This document shows positions 1 through 9,478 of a stretch of 22,297 nt of DNA, piece after piece. The DNA is from Fredricksoniimonas sp964643325 (GTDB taxonomy: Bacteria; Omnitrophota; Gorgyraeia; Zapsychrales; Fredricksoniimonadaceae): contig CAZXSE010000015.1 in the NCBI GenBank assembly GCA_964643325.1, positions 1 through 22,297 of the forward strand, read 5' to 3'. The translations under genes were made by a program, and so were the position numbers. The number at the start of each line of letters is the position of its first letter. Position 1 is the stretch's first letter. The notes under the pieces are model-generated. The model was not told the DNA's origin. It did not search any database and saw nothing but the letters and a program-made list of their open reading frames with translations.

Positions 1-2
1 AG

Positions 3-1331
3 CAGGCGGACACGTACAAGGTCATCACGACCAAAGACGGCCGCGCCATGGAAACATCCTATGCCCGTAAATTCTCAACAACCCAGACGCAAAAGTCCGA
101 CTCGAATATTTTTGGCTTGACGGGTGATGTCAATGACCGCGTGGCCCTGCAGGCGAGCCTTGAGCGGGGCAAGGCCTACAATCTGGACGGAACGGTATAT
201 GATCGCGTGGCCATTTCCGGCGGCCTTGGTTATGTCGAGAAGGATACCGAGACCGGCAAGGCCGTATTGCAGAGTTCGACCAAGGCGGAGGTCAGGTTCG
301 ACAGCGGCGAGATCGACAGGCAGCAGTATGTGTTCTACCAGTCCGTTGAAGACAGGGTCAATGACCAGACGACCGTGCGCGGCAAGTTCAGCTATTCCAC
401 GACAAAGAATATGACCACGAAGAAGGAGGAGGCTGGTTATAAGGAGATCATGCTCGGCGCGGCCTACCGGCCGATCGCCAACGACCGGGTCAATATCTTC
501 GGCGAATACACTTATAAAGAGAACAAGGGCCCGGCCGGACAGACAACGGCAACGGACATTGAGGAGACCAAGATCCAGGTCCTGACCGCGGGGGCATCCT
601 ACGAGCTCAATGAAAAATGGGAGCTCGTCGAGAAGTTGGCCTTGCGGATCATGGAGGAGAAGGTGTCGGGCTTCGAATTCGCCAAGACCCATACCTGGTT
701 GTTGGTCAACCGCGCGAATTACCGGCTTAACCAGGACTGGAAGATCGGCGCGGAATACCGGATACTGACGGTCAAGGAGGCCAAGGACCAGAAGCGCGGC
801 ATGCTGGTCGAGGCTGTGCACAGCGTCAATGATAATGTGGAGCTGGGGATCGGGTACAATTTCACGAACTTTGTGGATGACCTGACCAACCTGAGCTATA
901 CCGTCCAGGGGCCGTATATCCGCATGACCGGAAAACTTTACGACCAGAGCCCCGAGGAGCGCGCGCGGGCGAAAGCGCGGTGGATGGACCGCAGGGTCGA
1001 GCTTTATGCCGCGAAGATGGTCAAGAAAGAGTTCGACTTTAAGGACAGCGAGATCGTGGCGCAGCTTAACCGGATGTACCAGGCGGCGCGCAGCGCCAAC
1101 GAACAGGGAAAATATGAGGAATCGCGCGAACTTTACAAGAATATCATCCTGACCGTGCGCATGATGTATGAGGAAGCGGCCCAGTTCGTCCGCCGCCATA
1201 TCGCCTTTGAGGAGAGCGTGTTCAATGCGTACCAGCGCGCCCGTGAGTATTACGATAAAGGCGAGTTCTGGCAGGCCAGGAAATTGTGGGAAAAAGTTGT
1301 GGAAGAAGCTTCGAAGGCTGTGCTAGAATAA
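3..1331 (+). CDS. Outer-membrane beta-barrel protein, C-terminal part with TPR-like tail (5' truncated)
   Basis: The frame is open back to the window edge with no stop, so the true start lies upstream and the ATG at 48 is internal; 442 residues are visible. Residues 1 to about 330 alternate polar and aromatic/aliphatic positions in short strands joined by NDR or N-x-x-W turns (VNDRVAL, YRPIANDRVNIFGEY, ASYELNEKWEL, NYRLNQDWKIGAEYR). They close with GIGYNFTNFVDDLTNLSY and a last strand GPYIRMTGKLYD. This resembles the C-terminal barrel of large bacterial surface proteins that end in a YNFTxFxDDLTxLxY motif. Unusually, about 110 helical, charged residues follow the last strand, including AYQRAREYYDKGEFWQARKLW. 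That segment matches the TPR consensus of the giant protein encoded 77 nt downstream. The barrel call is firm as a fold inference; any cargo or substrate is unknown. Confidence 0.75.
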   Translation, partial: QADTYKVITTKDGRAMETSYARKFSTTQTQKSDSNIFGLTGDVNDRVALQASLERGKAYNLDGTVYDRVAISGGLGYVEKDTETGKAVLQSSTKAEVRFDSGEIDRQQYVFYQSVEDRVNDQTTVRGKFSYSTTKNMTTKKEEAGYKEIMLGAAYRPIANDRVNIFGEYTYKENKGPAGQTTATDIEETKIQVLTAGASYELNEKWELVEKLALRIMEEKVSGFEFAKTHTWLLVNRANYRLNQDWKIGAEYRILTVKEAKDQKRGMLVEAVHSVNDNVELGIGYNFTNFVDDLTNLSYTVQGPYIRMTGKLYDQSPEERARAKARWMDRRVELYAAKMVKKEFDFKDSEIVAQLNRMYQAARSANEQGKYEESRELYKNIILTVRMMYEEAAQFVRRHIAFEESVFNAYQRAREYYDKGEFWQARKLWEKVVEEASKAVLE

Positions 1332-1364
1332 CACCGTTTATCCAATAATAATATTAATTACAAT
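1321..1364 (+). promoter_or_regulatory. Candidate promoter region for the giant TPR gene
   Basis: TGCTAGAAT at 1321-1329 fits an extended -10 element and overlaps the stop codon of the barrel gene. The same nine bases occur at 19992-20000 upstream of the S41 peptidase gene. An AT-rich island follows, with TACAAT at 1359-1364 as a second possible -10; upstream of it TTTATC at 1337-1342 is a poor -35. Neither -10 has a convincing -35. No inverted repeat with a T-run is visible in 1332-1408, so read-through from the barrel gene is also possible. Confidence 0.3.
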
Positions 1365-1408
1365 AAGTTACATCTCTTTTCCGTCGGAGCGGCCGGCCCA
1401 GAAACCTT

Positions 1409-4400
1409 ATGAAGCAATACTGCACCGCATCAATCATCCTCGTCCTGGCCCTGGGGGCCGCTGGCAATGTTCATGCGCAAACTATAGATGAAGGGCAGTC
1501 CTCGGTCCTGCGGGAAGACAAGGGGCAGTCCAATTACGTCTATGACCTCAAGCTCCTGATCAAGAAATCCAAAGACAATATCAGATCTGTCAATGACAAG
1601 ATCAAGGAACAGGCCATTCTCAAGCGCAATCAGCAGCGTGAGGAGAAGGCGCGCGAATATTATGAGAAGGCCCTGCAGCTGCAGGAAGAGGGCCGCCTTG
1701 AAGAGGCGCGCCAGCTTTTTGACAAGGCGATCCGCATCACCGAACATCCTGAAATGAAATATTTCATTAAGGAAAGCGAACGCCGCTCCAAGATGCAGGC
1801 TGCCGCGCTGGCGCGCGAGGAAGAGGACGAGGAGAGGCGCCTGACCGAGGATCAGAAGCTGTTGATCGACCGGGCCGACAGCTCCTACGCGACCGCGGTC
1901 ACCCTGTACAAACAGCAGAAGTTCCGCGAGGCCAGGGACGAGTTCCTTCTCGTCGAGGAGATGTATCCCGATTATAAGGCTGTGCGCAGTTATCTTCAGA
2001 TCCTTGAACAGGACATCATCCAGTCAGAACATCTGGACCTGAAAGAACAGAAGAAAGAGATCGACCGCCAGCAGAAGGAAGAAGAGATCGCGCGCCTGCG
2101 CGAAAAAGAGCTTTGGCGCAAGGAGATCGAGAAGAAGGAAGACGAGCGCAAGGAGCAGCTGCGCCAGCAGGCGCAGAAGGTCTATGATGAGGCCGTTAAG
2201 CTGTATGACCAGCGCCAGTATGTCGAGGCGCGTGATAAATTTCAGGAAGTGGATTGGGTCGTTCCGGATTTTAAGGCCACGCGCGCCTATATGACCCGCA
2301 TCGAGAATAATATCCAGGATGAAAAGAAGCAGATATCCCTGGAGCGTCAGCGCGAGTTGGAGAAACAGCGCTGGCAGGAGGTTCTCGATGAGAAGAAGGC
2401 CGCCGAAGACCGGCGCAAGGCCATGGAATTGCGCGAGCAGGGCAAACTGGACCAGGTCAAGGACCAGGCTGAATTCGTTTATCAGGCGGCCGTTGCCTTG
2501 TTCGAGAAACAACTTACCGCCCAGGCCAAGGACAGGTTTGACGAGGTCGAGGGTATTTATCCCAATTACAAGTCCACGCGTGAATACTTGAGCCGCATTG
2601 ATAAGGCTGCCAGGGATGCTGCCGCGACCGAAGAAATGAAGAAGAAGCTTGAGCAGGAGCGCCAGGCGTGGGAAGCGGAGCTGGCCCGCCGCAAGGAAGA
2701 AAAAGAAAAGTTCAACCAGGCCATCAATGAAGCGGATGAGGCCTATGAAGACGCCGTCCGTCTTTACCAGACAAGCCGCCTGATCGAAGCCAAGGAAAAG
2801 TTCCTTGAGGTCGATGCGCGCGTACCGGATTATAAATCGACCCGCAATTACCTGACACGCATTGACAAGGATATCGAACTCCTGGTCAAGACCCAGCGCA
2901 GCCAGGAATCCATCGACAAACAGCGCGAAGAGCTTGAAAAGATGCGCATCGTGCGCGAACAGGCTGAGCTTGTTTACAGCCAGGCGCTGGCAGCGTATGA
3001 CGCGAAGGATTTTGTCACGGCGAAAGCCAGGTTCCAGGAAGTGGATAGTATTTTCCCGGACCTGAAGAAGACCAAGAATTATCTCAACCGCATTGACGAG
3101 GATATCCGGGCGAGCGAAGAGGCCCGGGCGCGCATGGCGCGGGAAAAAGAGGCGGAACTGGCTTACGCGCAGGCGCTGGCGCTCTATCAGGCGGGGCAGT
3201 TCGAAGAGGCCAAGAAGAAATTTGTTGAGGTCGAAGGGGTCATTTTCAATTACAAACAGACCCCTGATTATCTTGAACACATCGACGATGATATTTTGCG
3301 CAAGAAGACGCAGGACCTGGAACGCGCCAGGGAAGACCAGGTCAAGGGGATCTACAATCAGGCCATGGCATTATATGACAGCGGCGAGTTCCTTGATGCC
3401 AAGGAGAAGTTCCTGCAGATAGAAGTTATTTATCCCGGGTACAAGGAAACAACGCGGATCCTCGGCGTGATCGATGTCCAGATCGAGAAGCAGGCCAAAG
3501 AAGCGGCCGAACGCCGGCGCATGGATGAGGCCGAGCAGCTTTATGCGCAGGCCATGGCGCTTTATGCGGCCAATGATCTTGTGGCGGCCAAAGAAAAGTT
3601 CATCAAGGTGGAAGTTGTTGTTCCCGATTATAAAGAGACCTCGAAATACCTGGCGCGCATCGACGGGGATATCGCGCGCCAGAAACGCGAGGAAGACCTT
3701 AAGACCAAGACGCAAAAGGCAGAGCCGCTCTACGCGCAGGCCATGGCGCTTTATAAAGAAACTGATTTCATCGAGGCGCGCAAGAAATTCATTCAAGTTC
3801 AGGCCATTCTTCCCGGTTACAAGGATGTTGCGCTTTATCTCTCGCGTATTGACAAGGACATCCGTGACCAGGAAGCGCGCGTGGCCCAGCAGGAACGTTC
3901 GCGCAAGGCCGATGCTATCTATAGTGAGGCGATCCAGCTTTATGTGAACCGCAAGTTCGCCGAGGCCAAGACAAAGTTCTTTGAATTAACGAGCGTTGAT
4001 CCCGCGTACAAGAATGTCAAGACCTACCTTGGGCGTATTGATGAGGACATCCGTGAAGAAGCGAATAAGAAGGCCATGGCCGCCATTGAACAGCAGGCGA
4101 GCGAGCCGTATGCCCAGGCTGTAACGCTTTATCATGACGGTGATTTTGAGGGCGCCAAGGTCAAATTCCTTGATGTTGCGCGGATCGCCCCTGACTATAA
4201 GAAGACCAAGTCTTATCTTTCCCGCGTGGATGATGATATCCGCTCCCGGAAGAAAGCTCTGGAGAATGAGCGTTTGGCCCGGGCTGAGGCCATATATAAG
4301 GAAGCCGCGGCGCTCATGGCATCGGGCAAGGCTGCTGATGCATTGGCCAGGTTCAATGATGTTGAGGCCGTGTATCCTGATTACAAAGCTGTCCGTTCTA

Positions 4401-7368
4401 ATATTGAGAAACTGAGCAAGATGACCCCTGCGCCTGCGGCGGCGCCTAAAGTTCCCGCGCCTGTTGCTGCTGTGAAAGCGGATGAAGCTCAGGTCGTTGC
4501 TGTTTATAAGGAAGCGGTGGAACTTTTCAAGAACAAATCGTACGATCAGGCTCGCAATAAGTTCGAAGAAGTTGCCAGGATGCAGACTGGCTATCGTTCC
4601 ACCCAGCAGTATCTTGACAGCATTCGCGATATTCAGGGATCATCGGCGAAGAAAGAATTGTCGCAACCCAAAGTTGTTCAGAAGCCCGTGCCCGCACCTG
4701 CTCCTGTTCCGGCGCCTGCGCCTGCGCCTGCGCCCAAGATCGAAGTTGCGCGTGAGATCCCTGTTGTTGCGCCGGCGCNNNNNNNNNNNNNNNNNNNNNN
4801 NNNNNNNNNNNNNNNNNNNNNNNNNNNNNNNNNNNNNNNNNNNNNNNNNNNNNNNNNNNNNNNNNNNNNNNNNNNNNNGCGCCTGCGCCCAAGATCGAAG
4901 TTGCGCGTGAGATCCCTGTTGTTGCGCCGGCGCCGGTTGTTGTTCAAGAGCGCGCCACTGCTGTGCCCGCGGCGCCTGAAGGGATAGATGCCGTAGCGGC
5001 ACTGGCGGCGCGGTCCGGTGCGATCTATGATCAGATCAAGTCTTTGTCAGAGGATAAGGACCTCGCCGGGACGGCGCGGACATTCGCGAAGGTTGACCGT
5101 GTGATCGAGACCCTTGAGCGCGATCAGCGCCGTATTGCCGATGAACTTGCGCGTCAAAAGAAAGCCGCGGCCGATGAGCTTGAGCGCCAAAAGAAGGCTG
5201 TTGAAGCAGCGGCTATTCGGGCTCAGCGCCAGAAGCAGGAAGAAGAAGAGCGGAAGGCCAGGACCGTCAGCGTGCAGGCGGAGTTCCTGAAGAAGAAAGA
5301 AGAGAGTAAGGCCGAGGAGCAGGCCCAGGCGCAGTTGGCGTCCCTGGCCAAAGAGAAGGAAGCTCAGCGCAAGAAGGAGCGCGCTGAACTTGACAGGTTA
5401 AGGGATGAAGAGCGTGAGGCCCAGCTGAAGGCCGAGGTCCTTTACCAGCAGGCGCAGGCATTTTTCCGTCAGAAAGAGTATGACGCCGCCAGGGAGCGCC
5501 TGACAGAGGTTACCAGGACCAGTCCCGATTATAAGGACACTGTTAAACTTATCATTGCGATCGACCGCGCGAAGGACGAGGCGGTCTTTATGGATGCGCA
5601 GAACAAGGACGGTGAAGAGGTCCGCCTTCTGGCAGAGCAAGCAACGGCCGTGAATTTGCAGGTCCTCGACCTTTCCCAGAAGAAAGATTATGGAGCGGTT
5701 GAGCAGCGTTTTGGCGAACTTGAGGGGCTTTTAGTCCAGATCAAGGCTGTTAAGGAGCGCATGCGCGAACGCCGTGAGGAGTTTGAAATGCGCTGGGAGC
5801 AGAAGACCCGGGAGCGCCAGGCTGAGGCGCGCGGCCGTCTTGCGCCCAAAGGTGCTAAGGACAGCCGCGACACCCGGTCCCTCCGGCAGGAGGCTGTGGC
5901 CATCTTCCGTGAAGGCCAGCAGCTTTACACCGCTGACAAGTTCGCCGAAGCCAGGATCAAGTTCCTTGAATCGGCCCGTGTTGATCCGACATATAAAGCC
6001 GCGATGACGTATATCACGCGCATTGACCGCATTCTGGCCAAGAGGGATTTTGAAGTTGACCAGGAAAAAGCCGAAGGGGCTGATGCAACAGCTGTCGCGC
6101 CTGATCCGAGACGGGCTCTTTTGGTCTCAGAAGAAGGGGCCAGGCTTTATAAAACCCGGCGCTATCGTGAGGCCAGGATCAAGTTCGAGGAGCTGTCCCA
6201 GATCGGCGATGACGGTGATAAGCGCAGCGCTGCCAAATATCTTGACCTGATCGATCAGGCCCTGGAGCGTGAGAAAAAGAAGGCCGAAGATGAGAAACGC
6301 GCCCAGAAGGAAAGGTTCCTTCAGGAGCGCCGCAACCAGGCAAAATTGCAATTACAGCGCGATCAACATATTCAGGATGCTGAACGCCGTAAGATCCAGG
6401 GCCTTGCCGCAGCGCAAAAGAAGGTCGATATCCGCCGTCAGCAGGAACTCAGGGCCATTGAGCGCGAGAACTACAGCCAGCGCCGCAACATGATCGAGAA
6501 AGAAAATCGTGAATTCGCTGCCATTGTCGCGGATTCCCGTCAGGAGCACGCGAAGTTCACGGTGGATCCGATGAAGGAGGATCAGCCGTCAAGGGATATC
6601 AGGAGCGCGCAGGCCGAGTCTGAGGCCGAGACAAAACAGGCAGGAGTTCTGGCTGACAGCACGCGGGCGGGTTTGACAGATCCTCTTATCGAGGATGTTT
6701 CCCGGGATAAGATCATGGAAAATCCCGGCAGGACCGACCGTCGGACGGCCGTGGGCCTTGCGAAAGAAGATGCCAGATCTGATACCAAGGCTGTGCACCA
6801 GGCCCGTCAGGTAGAAGCTGCGGCGACTGATGAACAGCAGGCTGTGAGCGCGCGTGTTGTCCGGGAGGCAAAGAAGTCGAAAAGAACACTGCGCCGGGAA
6901 GAGGCGCAGCGTCAGGCCGCCGATGATGCCATCAAGCAGAAAAGGCTGGCCGCCGAACAGGCGCCTGACACGGACAAAGGTTTGCAGCAGCAGGAATTGA
7001 TCCGGCGCAATCAGCAGGAGGTCGCGGCGATCCTTAATGAGCCGCTGCCTGCCGCGCCCGAGGTCAAGGCGGCCGTTCTTCCGGAGGCAACAGCGTCGGT
7101 TGCCATTCAGGATGCCGTTGCCCGGGAGAAGAAGCAGCTTGAAGAGCAGCGTCAGGCCATCCGCAAGGATTTTGAAGAAGGCGTGGACAGGCTTTATCAG
7201 GAGGCCGTTGATCTTTATAAGAAGAGGTCCTATGACGATTCACTGCAGTCTTTCACCGAAGTGGATGGACTGATCAAGGGGTATAAAAAGACCGGCAAGT
7301 ACCTCAAGGACCTCGAACGTTTGTCGCCGAAGGCTGCGCAGGGCGCGGCCCAGGCTTCCTCGCCGTGA
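1409..7368 (+). CDS. Giant secreted TPR / coiled-coil repeat protein, one gene interrupted by an assembly gap
   Basis: The N-terminus (MKQYCTASIILVLALGAAG, then NVHA before Gln) is a signal peptide, so the protein should be periplasmic or exported. About 14 TPR-like repeats precede the gap and about four follow it. Consensus features are Y-x-x-A-x-x-LY, F-x-x-A-x-x-KF, P-x-YK and YL-x-RID-x-DI. Highly charged Lys/Glu/Arg/Gln coiled-coil segments separate the early repeats. The Pro/Ala linker (4690-4960) contains the N-run 4779-4878. Before the gap the frame starts at 1409; after it the frame running from 4879 to the stop at 7366-7368 continues the same PKIEVAREIPVVAPA sequence. Collapsing the identical 55-nt flanks restores one frame of 1,934 residues; the true length may be greater. 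The region after the gap has long coiled coils, a low-complexity stretch near 6540-6990, and a final TPR. No ribosome binding site is obvious before the ATG at 1409. No enzymatic motif is seen; a scaffold role is inference. Confidence 0.85.
2975..4294 (+). repeat. Tandem coding repeat, 63-residue (189-nt) period
   Basis: The conserved Tyr codon that opens each repeat falls at 2975, 3164, 3353, 3542, 3731, 3920 and 4109, exactly 189 nt apart six times in a row, then at 4295 (186 nt). Earlier copies begin at 1661, 1886, 2183, 2480 and 2744 with wider spacing. The copies at 3545-3565 and 3734-3754 share 21 identical bases, which points to recent duplication or gene conversion within the array. 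Confidence 0.9.
4690..4736 (+). repeat. GC-rich Pro/Ala codon microsatellite
   Basis: Runs of GCGCCT-type hexamers encode Pro-Ala/Pro-Val alternation just before the assembly gap. Such low-complexity sequence is a usual cause of assembly breaks and is prone to length change by slippage. In the protein it forms an extended Pro-rich spacer between two TPR/coiled-coil halves. Confidence 0.75.
4724..4778 (+). repeat. 55-nt direct repeat, copy 1 (left flank of gap)
   Basis: This is identical to 4879-4933. It encodes the linker peptide APKIEVAREIPVVAPA in the frame of the upstream gene half. Position 4778 is the first base of a codon, as is its counterpart 4933 in the downstream frame, so the two halves join in phase if the copies are overlapped. 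Confidence 0.95.
4779..4878. other. Assembly gap (100 N)
   Basis: Exactly 100 N, a conventional placeholder for unknown length. A length of 100 would put the two gene halves out of frame. Codon phase requires a true gap length of 3n+2, or no gap at all with the 55-nt flanks overlapping. Confidence 0.98.
4879..4933 (+). repeat. 55-nt direct repeat, copy 2 (right flank of gap)
   Basis: This is an exact copy of 4724-4778, starting with the first base after the N-run. Either the locus holds tandem copies of this linker unit, or the two contigs overlap here and were not merged. Confidence 0.95.
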
Positions 7369-7408
7369 TCCTGAAAAGAACAATGGCCCTAGCACGAGGA
7401 TGGACCGC

Positions 7409-7708
7409 ATGAGGCAGTGGATCCTGCTGATCATTCTTTCGATCATCTTGAGCGCCGGTTTCGCTCTTTTCTTGCGCACGCCTTTCGCGTCGCATATGGC
7501 ACGCATGCTTTTTACGAGGCCCGTGCCCGTTGCGGCAGATGCGGAGCCTGCGGCTGATGACAGCCAGCTCCGGCAAAAAGAAGCTATCCGTGAGGCTGAG
7601 GAGAAAAGAAGGACTGACATGGAAGAGCAGAAGACGCGCACGCAGGATCAGCAGGAGCGCCTGCGGCAGCAGATGGAGCGGATACGGGAACGCACACGAA
7701 GGGATTAA
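7409..7708 (+). CDS. Small membrane-anchored coiled-coil protein, unknown function
   Basis: It has 99 residues from the ATG at 7409. I prefer this start because GAGGA at 7396-7400 lies 8 nt upstream; the in-frame ATG at 7400 would overlap that site. Residues 1 to about 20 (MRQWILLIILSIILSAGFAL) are one hydrophobic helix, either a membrane anchor or an uncleaved signal. A short spacer (PVPVAADAEPAADD) precedes a highly charged Gln/Glu/Arg coiled coil to the C-terminus. It lies 40 nt after the giant TPR gene and 3 nt before the AsmA-like gene, so it is probably cotranscribed and may act at the inner membrane facing the periplasm. I do not recognise a family. Confidence 0.7.
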   Translation: MRQWILLIILSIILSAGFALFLRTPFASHMARMLFTRPVPVAADAEPAADDSQLRQKEAIREAEEKRRTDMEEQKTRTQDQQERLRQQMERIRERTRRD

Positions 7709-7711
7709 GGC

Positions 7712-9451
7712 ATGAAAGCATTTAAGATCGCGATCATTGTATTGGTAAGCCTCTTCGTCCTTGTGATCGCCGGGGCGTTCATTTTTATCAAGACATTCGA
7801 TGTGAACAAGCACCTGCCGCAGATCACGGCGCAGGCCAGCAAGGCCATGGGCCGTGAATTGTCCGTGGGCCGCGCTGACCTTGGCATTTCTCTTGCGCAA
7901 GGGGTCAGCTTGAAGATCAGTGATATTGTTCTGGCCGATGACCCGGTATTTTCGGCCGCGCCTTTTGTATCGGTCGGGCATATCAATGTTGGTGTCAATA
8001 TCGGCGCGCTGCTTTTCCAGGGCAAGGTCCGGATGACGGAGATCGTTGTTGACGGCCTCAAGGCCGTTGTGATCCGCTCTAAAGAAGGCCTTGTCAATGC
8101 CGCGACGCTCGGCGGCCAGGGCGCCGGCGTGAAGGCCGAAGATAACAAGGCCGTTGCTCTTGTTCCGGCGCTTCTGGTGAACGATCTGAAGATCACGAAT
8201 GCGAGCGTCACTTATGTGGATGCATCGTTTACGCCGCAGCTCGCGTTGACCGTTGATCATATCGATGTTCGTGTGAATGGATTTTCGCTGACATCCCCGT
8301 TCGATATTACCGGGAAGATGGCGCTCTTTTCCGCACAGCAGAATGTTTCTTTTAAAGGCAGGGCGTCACTGGATGTTGCGGGCCAGGCCGTTCGCGTCCG
8401 GGATGTGGCGGTCGATGCAGATCTTGCCGCGATCGTTGCGTCTGTTGTGGATGAGCAGCTGTCCATGCTGAGGCCCCTGGCGTTGAAAGAGCTGGGCGGG
8501 GTCCTGCATCTTATGGCAGCTGATGTGAAAGCGGGAGCTAAAGGCATTGAAGGATTGCAGGCCGGCGCGCGCCTTGACAAGGGCCTGGTCGTTGCCGGGG
8601 CAGTTCCCGTGCCGGTCAGCGACATTTCTTTTGCGGCGGATATTGATGCGCAGAAGGTCGATGTCACGTCGTTCTCAGCTGCTGTTGCGGATGGCGTGGT
8701 GCGCGGCAATGCCCTGATCATGCAGTACATGACCGCTCCGGTCGTCGGGGCAACAGTGAACATTGAACAGGTCGATCTTAAGAAGATCGTTGATGCATTG
8801 AAGGCTCCTGTGAATATGAGCGGGATGTTCTTTGCCTCCGGCAATATCAAGTTCTCCGGTAAGACCCCTGAAGAGGTCATGGCTTCGCTCAGCGGGGACG
8901 TCAAGGGCGAGCTCAAGGACGGCGTTCTTCATGATGTCAATCTTCTGGCCCTTGGGCTTGGAAAGATCCCCATGATGCCCGGCCTTCTGGAGAGCGTGAT
9001 GGCGGATCTGCCTGAGGCGGCCCGGGAGGATGTCAGGAAAGGCATCACGCATTTTGAAGCCTGCCGCATTCAAGGGAACATTTCAGAGGGCGTCTTTCAT
9101 ATTGATACGAGCGAGATGACGACCCCTGAATTGCAGGCGCAGCTCAAAGGGGCGATTGCGCTGGCCGGGACGATCGATGCAACGGCCGATATCCGCGTTC
9201 AGGCCGCGCTTTCGGAGAAGCTGGCCCGGAGCGCTCAGGACCTTGGAGCCCTGAAGGATGAACAAGGCCGTATTTATGTTCCTGTCAATATCAAGGGGCC
9301 CTTAGCCGGCCCTTCGGTGATGCCGGATGCGGCTTATCTGGCGCAGAAGCTCCTTGCCGCCCGCGGCGGCGAGCAGTTGCAAAAAGTCCTGGGAACGCCG
9401 GAAGCGGCGGCGGCCGTGAACGCGGTTTTTGATCTTTTTAAGAAGAAATAG
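7712..9451 (+). CDS. AsmA-family-like inner-membrane-anchored protein
   Basis: It has 579 residues. The N-terminal helix (KIAIIVLVSLFVLVIAGAFI) is followed by the AsmA-type pattern DVNKHLPQI, GRELSVGRADLGIS and VSLKISDIVLADDP. A long beta-rich body comes next, then a conserved C-terminal part (GKIPMMPGLLESVMADLP, then a section reading VPVNIKGPLAGPSVMPD). AsmA-like proteins have an N-terminal inner-membrane anchor and a periplasmic beta-groove; several are implicated in phospholipid transport to the outer membrane, and that role here is inferred from the family. The start is supported by AAGG just before the ATG at 7712, and the gene is only 3 nt from the upstream gene. Its place beside an outer-membrane barrel and a giant periplasmic protein suits an envelope function. 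Confidence 0.8.
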   Translation: MKAFKIAIIVLVSLFVLVIAGAFIFIKTFDVNKHLPQITAQASKAMGRELSVGRADLGISLAQGVSLKISDIVLADDPVFSAAPFVSVGHINVGVNIGALLFQGKVRMTEIVVDGLKAVVIRSKEGLVNAATLGGQGAGVKAEDNKAVALVPALLVNDLKITNASVTYVDASFTPQLALTVDHIDVRVNGFSLTSPFDITGKMALFSAQQNVSFKGRASLDVAGQAVRVRDVAVDADLAAIVASVVDEQLSMLRPLALKELGGVLHLMAADVKAGAKGIEGLQAGARLDKGLVVAGAVPVPVSDISFAADIDAQKVDVTSFSAAVADGVVRGNALIMQYMTAPVVGATVNIEQVDLKKIVDALKAPVNMSGMFFASGNIKFSGKTPEEVMASLSGDVKGELKDGVLHDVNLLALGLGKIPMMPGLLESVMADLPEAAREDVRKGITHFEACRIQGNISEGVFHIDTSEMTTPELQAQLKGAIALAGTIDATADIRVQAALSEKLARSAQDLGALKDEQGRIYVPVNIKGPLAGPSVMPDAAYLAQKLLAARGGEQLQKVLGTPEAAAAVNAVFDLFKKK

Positions 9452-9478
9452 GCTAAATTCGGTCGGCTTGATTTTTTC

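Noticed and set aside
75..1199. Long open frame on the minus strand opposite the barrel gene
   Set aside because: The + strand has the consistent barrel pattern and codon periodicity; the minus translation is a low-complexity Leu/Arg/Asp/His shadow with no motif.
2024..3280. 418-codon minus-strand open frame
   Set aside because: It is the antisense of a Lys/Glu-rich coiled coil, which gives a Leu/Phe-rich false hydrophobic protein that echoes the 189-nt repeat.
2975..4294. Regular repeats considered as a CRISPR or satellite array
   Set aside because: The 189-nt period is a multiple of three, lies in an open frame and conserves amino acids rather than a fixed DNA repeat with unique spacers.
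4879..4987. Arg/Leu-rich C-terminal peptide for the first half (stop at 4985-4987)
   Set aside because: It is an out-of-frame reading caused by the arbitrary 100-N filler; the real linker sequence is in the other frame.
4963..7368. A separate gene starting at GTG 4963
   Set aside because: The same frame is open back to the gap at 4879 and continues the peptide seen before the gap, so this is the second half of the giant gene.
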